A stretch of DNA of 64,000 bases from Chryseobacterium artocarpi (GCF_001684975.1 NZ_MAYH01000012.1:124001-188000); one strand, 5' to 3'. Positions 1 through 9,082 are shown, counted from the stretch's first letter. The notes: generated by a model not told the origin, from the letters alone. Made by a program: numbers and translations.

Positions 1-2
1 CG

Positions 3-338
3 GAAGACCTTGCTTTAACCTATTATTTTGTTCATCGAAACGGACAATTTTTGATCAGACAGAGAAAAGATGATTTTATCTGGAAGAAATTATTTGAATT
101 TCCGGAGACTATCCCTGTAGAAATGGAGAAATTTATTACCAGTTCAAAAATAGTTTCTCATAAATTGACACACAAGAACTTAAGTATTGAAATATTTAAC
201 GTAAATATGACTTCTGAGCAATTATGGAGTAACTTTATCGCTGAAAATGAGTACCTGATTACAGACGTTCAGGGTTCCCATGAAAAATCCTTTCCAAAGC
301 CTTTGGAAAATTACATTCAAAACTCATTGAAAGACTGA
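3..338 (+). CDS. mutY: A/G-specific adenine glycosylase MutY, C-terminal part (5' end outside window)
   Basis: The reading frame is open from base 3 and stops at 338; the upstream part lies outside the window. The translation (TYYFVHRNGQFLIRQR, then a W-KLFEFPE segment and a HKLTHKNLSIEIF segment) matches the C-terminal NUDIX-like domain of MutY, which recognises 8-oxoguanine opposite adenine. The catalytic helix-hairpin-helix and the Fe-S cluster domain are therefore not visible. By family knowledge the protein removes A mispaired with 8-oxoG in base-excision repair. A TTG at 51 could be mistaken for a start, but the frame continues upstream with conserved residues. The identification rests only on the C-terminal domain. 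Confidence 0.8.
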   Translation, partial: EDLALTYYFVHRNGQFLIRQRKDDFIWKKLFEFPETIPVEMEKFITSSKIVSHKLTHKNLSIEIFNVNMTSEQLWSNFIAENEYLITDVQGSHEKSFPKPLENYIQNSLKD

Positions 339-370
339 AATTTGTCTTCCGAAATCTAAAATCTAATTTG

Positions 371-378
371 TACTTTTG
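371..378 (+). promoter_or_regulatory. -7 box of gldD promoter
   Basis: TACTTTTG matches the Bacteroidota sigma-A -7 consensus TAnnTTTG and lies only 4 bases before the ATG at 383, so a transcript would be nearly leaderless. No well-spaced TTG -33 element is evident; the nearest, at 342-344, is 26 nt away. Confidence 0.4.
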
Positions 379-382
379 CAAA

Positions 383-940
383 ATGATAAAAAAAGTCATT
401 TTTATTTTTGTATCACTGCTTTTAATTTCATGTGGAAAAGATCCGATCCCGAAACCATACGGAGAATTGCGTCTTGAATATCCTGCACCGAAATATCAAA
501 AGTTTGAAAGCAATTGCGCTTATACATTCGAATATTCAAATTTTGCGAACATCACAGCAGCTAAAAGACCTTGCTGGTATTATTTGAACTACCCCGAAAT
601 GAAAGCAAAGGTTTTCGTTACTTATTATCCGATACAGAATGACTTTGCTGAACATATCAAGGAAGCTGAAAAAATGGTATACGAACACACCATTAAAGCC
701 AGTGCCATAGATACAAAATCCTTTGAATATCCTGAAAAAAAGGTATACGGAAACTTCTATGAACTGAAAGGACAGACTGCTTCCAATCTTCAATTTTACA
801 TTACAGACAGTACGAAACATTTCGTGACTGCTTATTTATACTTTAATACGAGACCGAAACCGGACTCTCTGGCTCCTGCAGTAAATTATATCAAAAATGA
901 TATGAAACACCTGCTGGATTCTTTTGAATGGAAAAAATAA
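383..940 (+). CDS. gldD: Gliding motility lipoprotein GldD
   Basis: The 185-residue product has an SPII signal peptide with a lipobox ending LLLISC near residue 17, followed by KDPIPKPYGELRLEYP, the typical GldD beginning. GldD is a periplasmic/inner-membrane lipoprotein required for gliding and type IX secretion in Flavobacteriia. An in-frame TTG lies 15 bases upstream, but ATG at 383 gives the natural signal peptide. The mutY-gldD neighbourhood is a known arrangement in the phylum. The next gene starts 28 bases downstream and is probably co-transcribed. The family call is firm; the exact role of GldD in the machine is not known. Confidence 0.9.
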   Translation: MIKKVIFIFVSLLLISCGKDPIPKPYGELRLEYPAPKYQKFESNCAYTFEYSNFANITAAKRPCWYYLNYPEMKAKVFVTYYPIQNDFAEHIKEAEKMVYEHTIKASAIDTKSFEYPEKKVYGNFYELKGQTASNLQFYITDSTKHFVTAYLYFNTRPKPDSLAPAVNYIKNDMKHLLDSFEWKK

Positions 941-968
941 TTACTTTTTAATATACATTGAAAAATAT

Positions 969-1892
969 ATGAAACTTTTAGTTGTAGGAAGTGTTGCATT
1001 TGATGCAATTGAAACACCATTTGGTAAAACGGATAAGATTTTGGGCGGAGCTGCCACTTATATTGGGATCACTTCATCTATTTTAGGCGTTAAATCCGGT
1101 ATTGTTTCTGTAGTAGGAGGAGACTTTCCACAGGAACACCTTGATATGTTTACAGACAGAGAAGTAAATATCGAAGGAATTGAAATCGTAAAAGAAGGAA
1201 AAACTTTCTTCTGGTCAGGAAAATATCACAACGATTTAAATACAAGAGATACTTTAGCTACAGAAGTAAATGTGTTGGAGAACTTTGATCCGAAAATCCC
1301 GGATTCAATGCAGGATGCCGAAATTTTATTACTTGGAAACCTACACCCTGGAGTTCAGTTATCAGTACTTGAAAAAATGAACAACCGTCCTAAGCTTGTA
1401 ATTCTTGATACGATGAACTTCTGGATGGATTGTGCATTGGATATCTTAATGGATATGATTGCTAAAACAGATGTAATTACCATCAACGATGAGGAGGCAA
1501 GACAACTTTCAGGAGAATATTCTTTAGTAAAAGCAGCTAAAAAGATCCACACTATGGGTCCTGAGTATGTGATCATCAAGAAAGGAGAACACGGAGCTTT
1601 ACTTTTCCATGATAATAAAGTATTTGCTATCCCGGCACTTCCGTTAGAAGAGGTTTTTGACCCGACTGGAGCTGGAGATACTTTTGCAGGAGGTTTTGCA
1701 GCTTATCTTGCTAAAAAAGGAAAATTCGATTTCGATACAATGAAGTCTGCATTGATCGTAGGATCTGCAATGGCATCATTCACTGTAGAAAAATTCGGAA
1801 CAGAAAGAATTCAGGAAGTAGAAGAGTCTGATATGTTCAGCAGATTGAGACAATTCAAAGAATTAACGACATTTGATGTTGAACTACAGTAA
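969..1892 (+). CDS. PfkB-family carbohydrate/nucleoside kinase
   Basis: The protein is 307 residues from ATG 969; an earlier in-frame ATG at 924 lies inside gldD and adds a non-homologous extension. The N-terminus MKLLVVGSVAFDAIETPFG and the GGAATY stretch fit the ribokinase-fold substrate-binding start. DPTGAGDTFAGGF at about residues 231-243 is the PfkB signature 2 with the catalytic Asp and anion hole. Family members phosphorylate sugars, adenosine or related substrates with ATP in the cytoplasm. The true substrate cannot be read from sequence; adenosine/ribokinase-like is a common automatic label. Confidence 0.85.
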   Translation: MKLLVVGSVAFDAIETPFGKTDKILGGAATYIGITSSILGVKSGIVSVVGGDFPQEHLDMFTDREVNIEGIEIVKEGKTFFWSGKYHNDLNTRDTLATEVNVLENFDPKIPDSMQDAEILLLGNLHPGVQLSVLEKMNNRPKLVILDTMNFWMDCALDILMDMIAKTDVITINDEEARQLSGEYSLVKAAKKIHTMGPEYVIIKKGEHGALLFHDNKVFAIPALPLEEVFDPTGAGDTFAGGFAAYLAKKGKFDFDTMKSALIVGSAMASFTVEKFGTERIQEVEESDMFSRLRQFKELTTFDVELQ

Positions 1893-1926
1893 ATAAATCT
1901 TTTTAAGAAATATTTATAATAAAAAA

Positions 1927-1958
1927 TTGAGTGAAATTCGTTAAGAATTCTAAATTTG
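1927..1958 (+). promoter_or_regulatory. Promoter of the SurA-like gene
   Basis: TTG at 1927-1929 and TAAATTTG at 1951-1958 are separated by 21 nt, fitting the Bacteroidota -33/-7 pattern. Transcription would start near 1965, about 14 bases before the ATG at 1979. Confidence 0.6.
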
Positions 1959-1978
1959 CAACTTGTTAAAATAGTAAA

Positions 1979-3346
1979 ATGACAAATAAACTAAAAATCA
2001 CTTATCTTCTAGGGATTTTCATCATGATTTTTTCTTCTAATATGATGAATGCCCAGCTAAAACCAGGAGATTTAGTGGATGGTATTGCTGCTGTTATCGG
2101 AGATGAGATTGTTTTGGAATCTGATGTTATTGAGCAGATGAATTATGGAAAACAACAGGGAGCTGCTAATACAGACAAATGTGAATTCCTTGAAAACCTG
2201 ATCAGCAATAAACTTCTTGTATACGAAGCAAAAAAGGATACGCTGATTGAGAATCGTTCCGCAGCAATCAAAGAACAAGCTAATGCAAAATATCGTCAGA
2301 TGCTTTCTCAGTTCCCTGATGAAAAAACAATGCTTGCCGCTTATAAGTTCAGAAATGCTTATGAATTGAAAAATGCTATCGAGAAAATCGATACAGATCA
2401 ATATTATGGGCAGGCAAAATATCAGAGAGTTACTGAAAAAGCTGACGTAACACCGAATGAGGTGACTGACTTCTACAATATGTATAAGATGCAGTTGCCA
2501 CAGATCAAAGATGAGGTTACTCTATCTCAGATTATGATCTATCCTTCGCTTACAGAAGCTCACAAGCAAGATCTTATCAACAGATTAAAAAAGATCAAGC
2601 AAGATATCCTTGCAGGTGAAACTTTTGAAAGCCAGGCGAGAATTTACTCTGAAGATGAAGGTTCTGCTTCTAACGGCGGATTATATAAAAACATCAACAA
2701 AGGAGCGATGGTAAAACCATTTGAAGCTGCTGCATTAAACCTTCAGGAAAACGAAATTTCGGATCCTATTGAGTCTGAATTTGGTTACCACATTATTCAG
2801 TTACTGAAGAGATCAGGAAAAGTGTATGATGCAAGACACATTCTTTTGAAGGGAACACCTACAGATGAAGAACTTAAAACTGCAAAAGCAAAACTTGACA
2901 GTATCAGAGGGCTTATCATTGATGGTAAAATTTCATTCAAAGATGCAGCATTCAAGTTTTCTGATGATAAAAAAACTAAGTTCAATGCAGGGATCATTCC
3001 TGGTGCAGACGGTTCTGATAAAATCGAAAGAGAAAGTATTCCTGGGACAATCAGCTACGAATTGGCGGGATTGAATAAAGGAGATATCACTACTGCATTT
3101 GAAGATGATGAAAACAGAAGAAAAGCAGTTAAGATCATCAAACTTGAAGATGTGATCCCGGCTCACCAGATTACATTGGAAACAGATTTCAGCCGAATCA
3201 AGCAGATGGCGCTGAACAAAAAGAAAAACGAAATGGTTGAGAAGTTTGTAAACTCTAAGTTACCTACAACCTTTATTTCTATTGATGGACGCTACGATAG
3301 TTGTAGTTTTAAAGCCAACTGGAAAAAAGAATCAATCAAAAAATAA
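1979..3346 (+). CDS. SurA-like periplasmic peptidyl-prolyl isomerase (two parvulin domains)
   Basis: The 455-residue protein has an N-terminal signal peptide ending near MMNAQ, a SurA-N-like chaperone segment (VDGIAAVIGDEIVLESDV) and two PpiC/parvulin domains, at about residues 180-280 and 285-385. The first contains GGLYKNINKGAMVKPFE and FGYHIIQLL, typical parvulin strands. SurA proteins escort outer-membrane proteins across the periplasm and isomerise prolyl bonds. The gene has its own promoter at 1927-1958 and a terminator at 3351-3380. It is not next to lptD as in Proteobacteria, so I leave the symbol empty. Confidence 0.85.
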   Translation: MTNKLKITYLLGIFIMIFSSNMMNAQLKPGDLVDGIAAVIGDEIVLESDVIEQMNYGKQQGAANTDKCEFLENLISNKLLVYEAKKDTLIENRSAAIKEQANAKYRQMLSQFPDEKTMLAAYKFRNAYELKNAIEKIDTDQYYGQAKYQRVTEKADVTPNEVTDFYNMYKMQLPQIKDEVTLSQIMIYPSLTEAHKQDLINRLKKIKQDILAGETFESQARIYSEDEGSASNGGLYKNINKGAMVKPFEAAALNLQENEISDPIESEFGYHIIQLLKRSGKVYDARHILLKGTPTDEELKTAKAKLDSIRGLIIDGKISFKDAAFKFSDDKKTKFNAGIIPGADGSDKIERESIPGTISYELAGLNKGDITTAFEDDENRRKAVKIIKLEDVIPAHQITLETDFSRIKQMALNKKKNEMVEKFVNSKLPTTFISIDGRYDSCSFKANWKKESIKK

Positions 3347-3350
3347 GATT

Positions 3351-3380
3351 AAAACCTTCAGAACTTCTGAAGGTTTTTTT
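3351..3380 (+). terminator. Intrinsic terminator after the SurA-like gene
   Basis: Hairpin AACCTTCAG/CTGAAGGTT with a short loop, followed by a run of T. Confidence 0.8.
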
Positions 3381-3556
3381 ATATCCGAAACTCAGCAAAA
3401 GAGAGATATTATACACATTCTTGGAAATGATATCAATATCAAGTCGTCTTGCTATTGAAAATCTGTGTTAGTTTTATTCTTAAAATTTCTATCAATTTTC
3501 AGATATTTCAAGCCGAAATTATTCCCGTAAAACCTTTGTTTTTAGTATTTTTACGC

Positions 3557-4546
3557 ATGAGCAATTTTATAGATTTCAATTCAGCAAAAAAACTTCATGA
3601 TATGCAGGTTAACGAAAATAGAATTTCAGGGCTTTTTAATATAAAATATCCAATCATTCAGGCTGGGATGATCTGGCATTCCGGATGGAGACTTGCTTCT
3701 GCTGTTTCCAATTGTGGTGGATTAGGATTAATAGGAGCAGGAAGTATGTATCCTGACATCTTAAGAGAAAATATTCAAAAGTGTAAGCAGGCAACAGATA
3801 AGCCTTTTGGGGTGAATGTACCTATGCTTTACCCGAATCTTGAAGAAATTATTCAGATCATTTTAGAAGAAGGAGTAAAAATAGTATTTACTTCAGCTGG
3901 AAACCCAAAAACCTATACAGAAACCTTACAAAAAGAAGGGTTAAAGGTTGCTCACGTGGTGTCTTCTACCAAATTTGCTGTAAAATGCGAAGAAGCAGGT
4001 GTAGATGCAGTGGTGGCAGAAGGTTTTGAAGCAGGAGGACATAACGGAAGAGATGAAACAACAACATTCTGCCTGATCCCAAATGTGAAAAATCATATCT
4101 CAAAACCATTAATTGCAGCAGGTGGAATTGCTTTAGGTTCCCAGATGAAAGCTGCTATTATTCTTGGTGCAGATGGAGTACAGATCGGTTCTCGTTTTGC
4201 TGCTACAACCGAAGCCAGTGCACATGATAACTGGAAAAAGAAAATCACAGAACTTCAGGAAGGAGATACTCACCTTACTCTAAAAGAATTGGCGCCTGTA
4301 AGAATGGTTAAAAATAAATTCTTTAATGAGCTTGAAGAAATATATCAGGGAGGAAGAAATAAAGAAGCTTTAATCGCCTCCTTGGGAAGAGCCAGAGCCA
4401 AAAAAGGAATGTTTGAAGGCGATATGGAAGATGGAGAATTAGAAATAGGGCAGGTTTCTGCTTTAATCAATGATATTCTTCCGGTTGAAACTGTTTTTAA
4501 TCAACTTTTAAAAGAATTTGAAGAGACTAAGATCCCCAAATTTTAA
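3557..4546 (+). CDS. Nitronate monooxygenase / 2-nitropropane dioxygenase family protein
   Basis: From ATG 3557 the product has 329 residues; a TTG at 3449 would add an AT-rich extension without homology character. NIKYPIIQAGM near the N-terminus and AAGGIALGSQMKAAIILGA with VQIGSRF in the second half are the FMN-binding TIM-barrel motifs of this family. Members use FMN and oxygen to oxidise nitronates; related folds include FabK enoyl-ACP reductases, so substrate is uncertain. The hydrolase that follows begins 14 bases downstream, suggesting an operon. Confidence 0.85.
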   Translation: MSNFIDFNSAKKLHDMQVNENRISGLFNIKYPIIQAGMIWHSGWRLASAVSNCGGLGLIGAGSMYPDILRENIQKCKQATDKPFGVNVPMLYPNLEEIIQIILEEGVKIVFTSAGNPKTYTETLQKEGLKVAHVVSSTKFAVKCEEAGVDAVVAEGFEAGGHNGRDETTTFCLIPNVKNHISKPLIAAGGIALGSQMKAAIILGADGVQIGSRFAATTEASAHDNWKKKITELQEGDTHLTLKELAPVRMVKNKFFNELEEIYQGGRNKEALIASLGRARAKKGMFEGDMEDGELEIGQVSALINDILPVETVFNQLLKEFEETKIPKF

Positions 4547-4560
4547 TATAATTTTATTCA

Positions 4561-5331
4561 ATGGAAGGTAGAATAATTGATGTAAAGGACAAAAAATTAT
4601 ACATAGAATATAACAATTCATTTGAAGATAAACCAACAATCGTTTTTCTGCATGATTCACTTGGTTCGGTACAACTTTGGAGGGATTTTCCGGCTAAGTT
4701 AGCTGCTGCTACAGAATGTAATGTACTTGCTTATGATCGTTTAGGATATGGGAAATCATTTCCGATGCCTACCCATGTAAGACCGGTTAATTATATGGAA
4801 CTGGAAGCCGATCTTCTGAATGATCTTTTAACTGAATTAAATATTACAAACGCTATTTTATTCGGACATAGTGATGGCGGAACAATAGCATTGATTGCTG
4901 CTGCAAAATATCCCAAAAGAATAAAAGCAGTTATCTGTGAAGCAGGGCATATTTTTGTAGAAGATATAACCTTAAAAGGTGTTTATGATGCCTGGGAAGC
5001 CTATAAAACAACCAACCTGCCGGAACGTCTTCAGAAGTATCATGGTGATAAGGTTGAAATGTTGTTCAAAGCATGGACAGAAACATGGACACGAGATGAT
5101 TACAGAACCTGGAACATTGAATACCTTTTAAAAGATATTATTTGCCCACTTCTGTTTATACAAGGAGAAAAAGATGAATATGGTACACTGGATCAGTTAG
5201 AAAAAACAGTTTCTCAGGTAAGCGGTAATAGTGAAAAATATATTATTCCGGAAGTAGGGCATACACCGCATAAAGAAGTACAGGAACTCGTATTGGAACG
5301 ATCTGTAGAGTTTATAGTCAAGAATAGTTAA
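4561..5331 (+). CDS. Alpha/beta-fold hydrolase
   Basis: The 256-residue protein shows the alpha/beta hydrolase order: oxyanion segment VFLHDSLGS near residue 30, nucleophile elbow GHSDGG with Ser104, an acidic residue near 205 (EKDEYG) and the catalytic His near 234 (EVGHTPH). There is no signal peptide, so it acts in the cytoplasm. Such enzymes cleave esters, lactones or C-C bonds; the substrate cannot be predicted. It lies directly behind the nitronate monooxygenase gene and is probably in the same transcript, which ends at the hairpin at 5362-5392. Confidence 0.85.
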   Translation: MEGRIIDVKDKKLYIEYNNSFEDKPTIVFLHDSLGSVQLWRDFPAKLAAATECNVLAYDRLGYGKSFPMPTHVRPVNYMELEADLLNDLLTELNITNAILFGHSDGGTIALIAAAKYPKRIKAVICEAGHIFVEDITLKGVYDAWEAYKTTNLPERLQKYHGDKVEMLFKAWTETWTRDDYRTWNIEYLLKDIICPLLFIQGEKDEYGTLDQLEKTVSQVSGNSEKYIIPEVGHTPHKEVQELVLERSVEFIVKNS

Positions 5332-5361
5332 ATTTGGCGGTATTCAATCAAACGATAAAAT

Positions 5362-5392
5362 AAAAACATCCTTTCAATAAGGGTGTTTTTTG
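5362..5392 (+). terminator. Weak intrinsic terminator after the hydrolase gene
   Basis: Arms CATCC and GGGTG (one G-T pair) extended by flanking A and T runs; the stem is short, but its position right after the stop codon supports it. Confidence 0.5.
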
Positions 5393-5415
5393 TTTACTAA
5401 TACCTTAAATATAAA

Positions 5416-5451
5416 TTTATTGTACACATAATTTGTAAATTGTACAATAAA
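5416..5451. promoter_or_regulatory. Long inverted repeat, candidate operator
   Basis: TTTATTGTACA at 5416-5426 is the exact reverse complement of TGTACAATAAA at 5441-5451, with 14 nt between. There is no U tract, so it is not a terminator. It lies upstream of the decayed reading frame at 5536 and could have served as an operator for it; this is inference. Confidence 0.4.
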
Positions 5452-5535
5452 GTTTGGGTAGCTTATCGGAATAAATTTTCTTTGACCTTAATGAGAGCTG
5501 AATTAATTTCCATAAATAATTTTTTCTTGTAGTAG

Positions 5536-5776
5536 AATTTTTGTAATTTTTATTTTAAAACAGAAATATCTGTAACAGTGATCGTTAAAGATGAATTTAC
5601 AATAAATAAACAAGTAAAATCACTAGTAGGTGATGTTTTGTTTCTTATTTTTGAAATGTCAGAATATAAAACTGAATCATCCTTATCCTAGTGTGAATAT
5701 ACGTCAAGCCTGAAAATGTAGAACTTACTGATGATGCAAATCATTATAAGTTTGTGCTTGATATGAATGTGTTTGG
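5536..5776 (+). pseudogene. Decayed small gene, family unknown
   Basis: Bases 5536-5691 read as a protein-like sequence without a start codon (TEISVTVIVKDEFTINKQ, then VKSLVGDVLFLIFEMSEYK) ending in TAG. The protein-like reading resumes in another frame from 5697 (VKPENVELTDDANHYKFVL). A strong terminator follows at 5777-5807. Together this looks like one plus-strand gene broken by at least one frameshift and a stop. I do not recognise the family. The alternative is chance coding-like sequence, but the amino-acid composition of both parts argues against it. Confidence 0.45.
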
Positions 5777-5807
5777 GAGATGCAAATTTATTTGCATCTC
5801 TTTTTTA
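5777..5807 (+). terminator. Strong intrinsic terminator behind the decayed gene
   Basis: Perfect 11-bp arms GAGATGCAAAT/ATTTGCATCTC with a tight loop, followed by six T. Its plus-strand polarity supports a former plus-strand gene upstream. Confidence 0.8.
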
Positions 5808-5818
5808 TGGTAAAAAAA

Positions 5819-6436
5819 TTATAGAAGCTTGATTTCTCTGGCAATATTTTCTTTAGCCTGAGTTTCATATTTTTCTTTGAAATATTCGGACTTAAAAATA
5901 CTGTCAAGCTCTAAGAAATGTTTAAGAACCTTTTTTCTTCCGGGTTTATAAAGAAGATCCGGGTAAATAGAATATTCTTTTCTGATCATTTTAGTGTAGT
6001 TCAGATAAGTATCAAAGTCTTTTCCCAAGACTGAAAGATCGACATCTAATAAGTAATTAGTGTCTCCGTCCTCTGACTTTTGATGAGACTTTGTAGCTAG
6101 AATCTGAGTAGAAATTATTGAAATTCTTTCTTTACTGAACCCAAGCTCAGAAAGTCTTGTTTCGGCAGTTAATGCACTTTTTTCTTCATTAGTTTTGGAA
6201 GTGGCATCATAAATAACATCATGGTAAAAAACAGAAAAAGAAACTTCAGTAAAGTCTGAAATTTTATCTCTCACCAGTTCAAGTTCCTGAAACATATTTT
6301 CAAGATGAAGAAGATTATGATAATGCCTGCCTTTTTCAGAATATTTCTTTTCAATCTCTTTCCATAGAGTACTGATTAATACATTATCTGCTGAAAATGG
6401 CAAGCAAAGCTGTTCAAATCGATTCTTTAGATCCAT
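5819..6436 (-). CDS. HD-superfamily metal-dependent phosphohydrolase-like protein
   Basis: The 205-residue protein carries RHYHNLLHLENM near residue 38, FYHDVIYD near residue 70 and LLDVDLSVLG near residue 128. These are the spaced His/Asp motifs of the COG4339-type predicted HD hydrolases. No signal peptide is present. Family members are thought to act on phosphoester substrates but have no established role. It is followed on the same strand, after 27 bases, by nothing on its downstream side; upstream lies the rhodanese gene, so the two may form an operon transcribed leftward. Confidence 0.7.
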   Translation of the reverse strand: MDLKNRFEQLCLPFSADNVLISTLWKEIEKKYSEKGRHYHNLLHLENMFQELELVRDKISDFTEVSFSVFYHDVIYDATSKTNEEKSALTAETRLSELGFSKERISIISTQILATKSHQKSEDGDTNYLLDVDLSVLGKDFDTYLNYTKMIRKEYSIYPDLLYKPGRKKVLKHFLELDSIFKSEYFKEKYETQAKENIAREIKLL

Positions 6437-6449
6437 GACAAAAGGGTAT

Positions 6450-6475
6450 AAAAAAAGGAACTTTTAAAAAGTTCC
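6450..6475 (-). terminator. Terminator overlapping the rhodanese 3' end
   Basis: AGGAACTTTT/AAAAGTTCCT hairpin followed on the minus strand by a T run. It overlaps the last codons of the rhodanese gene. Confidence 0.65.
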
Positions 6476-6763
6476 TCTATTTGCTTCAAGAACAGCCTTT
6501 AGGTCAGCCCAGCCTCCGCCGTTGTAACCATCGCTTAGTCCTTGTGTGTTAAGATATTCCAATGCTTTTCCACTTCTGTTTCCACTTCTGCAGAATAAAA
6601 TTACCGGTTTTTCAATAGATAGAATTTCATCTTGTCTATCTTCTACTTCACCTAGAGGGATATTTTTGGCACCATCAATATTTCCTTCCATTTCAAGCTC
6701 CATAGGCTCACGAACATCAATTAATTCATAGTTTCCTGATTGTATTACTTCTATTAAAGACAT
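6464..6763 (-). CDS. Single-domain rhodanese-like sulfurtransferase
   Basis: The 99-residue protein is one rhodanese domain: YELIDVREPMELEMEG at the start, GAKNIPLGE in the middle, and the active-site loop ILFCRSGNRSG with Cys58, the residue that would carry the persulfide. There is no signal peptide. Small single-domain rhodaneses transfer sulfane sulfur to thiols or proteins in the cytoplasm. The acceptor cannot be named. A terminator hairpin overlaps the 3' end, so read-through into the HD gene is probably partial. Confidence 0.9.
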   Translation of the reverse strand: MSLIEVIQSGNYELIDVREPMELEMEGNIDGAKNIPLGEVEDRQDEILSIEKPVILFCRSGNRSGKALEYLNTQGLSDGYNGGGWADLKAVLEANRGTF

Positions 6764-6837
6764 AGTTGTTTGTTTTAAACATTAAATTATAAACGAAATT
6801 ACGTAATTTTTTCCGAAACTTTTTATTCGTTCCGTAT

Positions 6838-8046
6838 TTAGAATAGAGTATATCCTAATATGAAAGACGCAGCTCTATAGTCTCCGTCTACATACATATA
6901 ATTACGGAACAGCCCTCTGTAAGTTCCCACTCGTACTTCCGCACTGAATTTATCATATTTAAATCCTGCCCCAAATACCATATTTCCTCCTGATTCTATA
7001 TCCATTTTCGACCTTTCAATCGTTACAGTAGAATTCAACGCAAAATCCAGAACATATGCTGCGTTCAAAAAGATTTTTGATTTATCACTTAAAAAGAAAT
7101 AATGCCTCACTCCGAAAGGAACCTCAATAGATTTATAATCAGCAGTTGCGGTATACCTAGTTTCAAAGAGACTTCCGGGAAGAGTAACAACTTCTGTACT
7201 GTTTTTATAATATTGGTAAGTCGGCTCAATGAATACTGCCCATTTATTTTTATTAAATGGAAGAACATATTCAAGTTCCAGTCCTATTCTGAAAGAATTT
7301 TTATTTCCAAAATGATAGCTCGGACTAATATTGGAAGGTTCGTAGACGTTAAGTTCTGAGATGTTCATTCCGGCTCTGATATTTAGATGAACAAGACTTT
7401 TTGCTTTTTCATCCTTCTTTTCATAATTGATGATCTGGTTTCCTGAACACTCATTATATTGGATAAAGGTTTTTGTAAGATCTTTTGTTGTATAATCGAG
7501 ACGTTTAATCTGTTCAGCCGTGATACCACATTTTAATTGCTCAGCGATTTGTTTTTTGTAATCTTCATTATAAGCAATACTCGACTGATCGATGTAATAA
7601 GGTTTGTAAATTAATTGCTTAGGTTCTGAATTTTCTGATGAATAGAAATATCTTCTCAGGTTACCGTCTTCATAATAAAAAAGCCCAGCTTTACCTTCAA
7701 CAACATATTTAAGAAATATTGTTTCCTCTTTAAAATCCGGCTCATGAGTATAAGACATTGAATTTAGATTCCCGGAAGAACGGTCAAGCATTACTTTTGC
7801 TCTTATAAATTTTCTCCCTCCGTTAATACTGAATTCCTGAATATTGCTGATCGTTTCTTTCTGAACTTTTGAGGCATTATCAGTTTTGTATTCAATGTCT
7901 ACAGGATTATTTTTCCAGTCTACGTTTCTGATTAAAACCTCCTTTTTTGCCCCTGAATTATCGATGAAATAACCTTCTTCAAATTTAATTTGTGCATAAT
8001 ACATGCTTGTAGCAAGAAATCCTGCTAAAAGACTTAATTTTTTCAT
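6838..8046 (-). CDS. Exported outer-membrane beta-barrel protein
   Basis: The 402-residue product begins with a Sec signal peptide (MKKLSLLAGFLATSMYYAQ). Residues 20-200 form a soluble domain rich in beta structure with a short cysteine-containing segment (QLKCGITAEQ, YNECSGNQ). From about residue 225 alternating aromatic strands appear (IRAGMNISELNV, FRIGLELEYVLPF, ending FILGYTLF), as in small porin/PorT-like barrels. The C-terminal aromatic residue fits an outer-membrane protein. The function is unknown. It is divergently arranged with queG. Confidence 0.7.
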   Translation of the reverse strand: MKKLSLLAGFLATSMYYAQIKFEEGYFIDNSGAKKEVLIRNVDWKNNPVDIEYKTDNASKVQKETISNIQEFSINGGRKFIRAKVMLDRSSGNLNSMSYTHEPDFKEETIFLKYVVEGKAGLFYYEDGNLRRYFYSSENSEPKQLIYKPYYIDQSSIAYNEDYKKQIAEQLKCGITAEQIKRLDYTTKDLTKTFIQYNECSGNQIINYEKKDEKAKSLVHLNIRAGMNISELNVYEPSNISPSYHFGNKNSFRIGLELEYVLPFNKNKWAVFIEPTYQYYKNSTEVVTLPGSLFETRYTATADYKSIEVPFGVRHYFFLSDKSKIFLNAAYVLDFALNSTVTIERSKMDIESGGNMVFGAGFKYDKFSAEVRVGTYRGLFRNYMYVDGDYRAASFILGYTLF

Positions 8047-8134
8047 AGCTATTATTAGTTGTTTTAAATTTCAGTGTTTTTTTAAGTAATTTTTTTTCGG
8101 GACCAAATATATAAAATAATCTTAATTTTACACT

Positions 8135-9082
8135 GTGAAATTAATTAATGCAGGCGCTGAAAAATATTCTCAACTTATAAAATCCAAAGCAAAAAGTTTT
8201 GGGTTTCAAAGTTGTGGTATTTCTAAGGCAGATTTTTTGGAGGAAGACGCAGCACATCTTGAGAAATGGCTTAAGAATAACTTCAATGGCGAAATGAAGT
8301 ATATGGAAAATCATTTCGATAAAAGGCTTGATCCAAGACTGTTGGTAGAAGGCTCTAAATCTGTTATTTCACTTTCTTATAACTACTTTCCTGAAGAAAA
8401 AATTTCTATTCTTGAGAATTTTAAGATCTCAAAATATGCCTACGCGGAAGACTATCATGAAGTCATCAAAGAAATTCTTCGTGAAATGGTGGCTGAACTG
8501 CAGGAAGAGATCGGTGAATTCGGATTCAGGGTTTTTGTAGACTCTGCACCGATTTTGGAGAGAAGCTGGGCAAGAAAATCTGGTATTGGCTGGGTGGGAA
8601 AAAATGCAAACCTAATCACAAAACAAAACGGATCATTTTATTTTCTGGCTGAAATTATATGTGATTTGGAGCTTATTCCTGACCATGAAACTACAGATCA
8701 TTGCGGAACGTGTAGAAAATGTATAGATGCTTGTCCTACAGATGCTATTGTTTCAGAAAAGATCATTGACGGGAGCCGTTGTATTTCTTATGCCACCATA
8801 GAATTAAAAAACGAAATTCCAGACTCTTTTAAAGATAAAATGGAAGATTGGATGTTTGGGTGTGATATCTGCCAGGACGTTTGCCCCTGGAACCGATTTT
8901 CGGCACCTCATCAGCAGAGCAGATTTAAGCCTAATGAAGCTTTGAAGAATTTCAAAAAAGGAGAATGGAAAGATCTTACTCAGGAAATCTTCTCTGAGAT
9001 CTTCAAAAAATCACCTGTAAAAAGAACTAAATTTGCCGGGCTGAAGAGAAATATTGAATTTCTGCAGAAATCTTCAGACTGA
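8135..9082 (+). CDS. queG: Epoxyqueuosine reductase QueG
   Basis: The 315-residue protein has the two 4Fe-4S motifs of Que[13 protein letters not shown] near residue 190 and [10 protein letters not shown] near residue 242. [15 protein letters not shown] in the middle belongs to the cobalamin-binding reductase domain. The enzyme reduces epoxyqueuosine to queuosine in tRNA, using cobalamin and iron-sulfur clusters in the cytoplasm. The start is a GTG at 8135, which keeps the conserved N-terminus ([18 protein letters not shown]). Lengths of 300-380 residues are usual. Cobalamin dependence links it loosely to cobT/cobS at the right end of the window. Confidence 0.93.
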   Translation: MKLINAGAEKYSQLIKSKAKSFGFQSCGISKADFLEEDAAHLEKWLKNNFNGEMKYMENHFDKRLDPRLLVEGSKSVISLSYNYFPEEKISILENFKISKYAYAEDYHEVIKEILREMVAELQEEIGEFGFRVFVDSAPILERSWARKSGIGWVGKNANLITKQNGSFYFLAEIICDLELIPDHETTDHCGTCRKCIDACPTDAIVSEKIIDGSRCISYATIELKNEIPDSFKDKMEDWMFGCDICQDVCPWNRFSAPHQQSRFKPNEALKNFKKGEWKDLTQEIFSEIFKKSPVKRTKFAGLKRNIEFLQKSSD

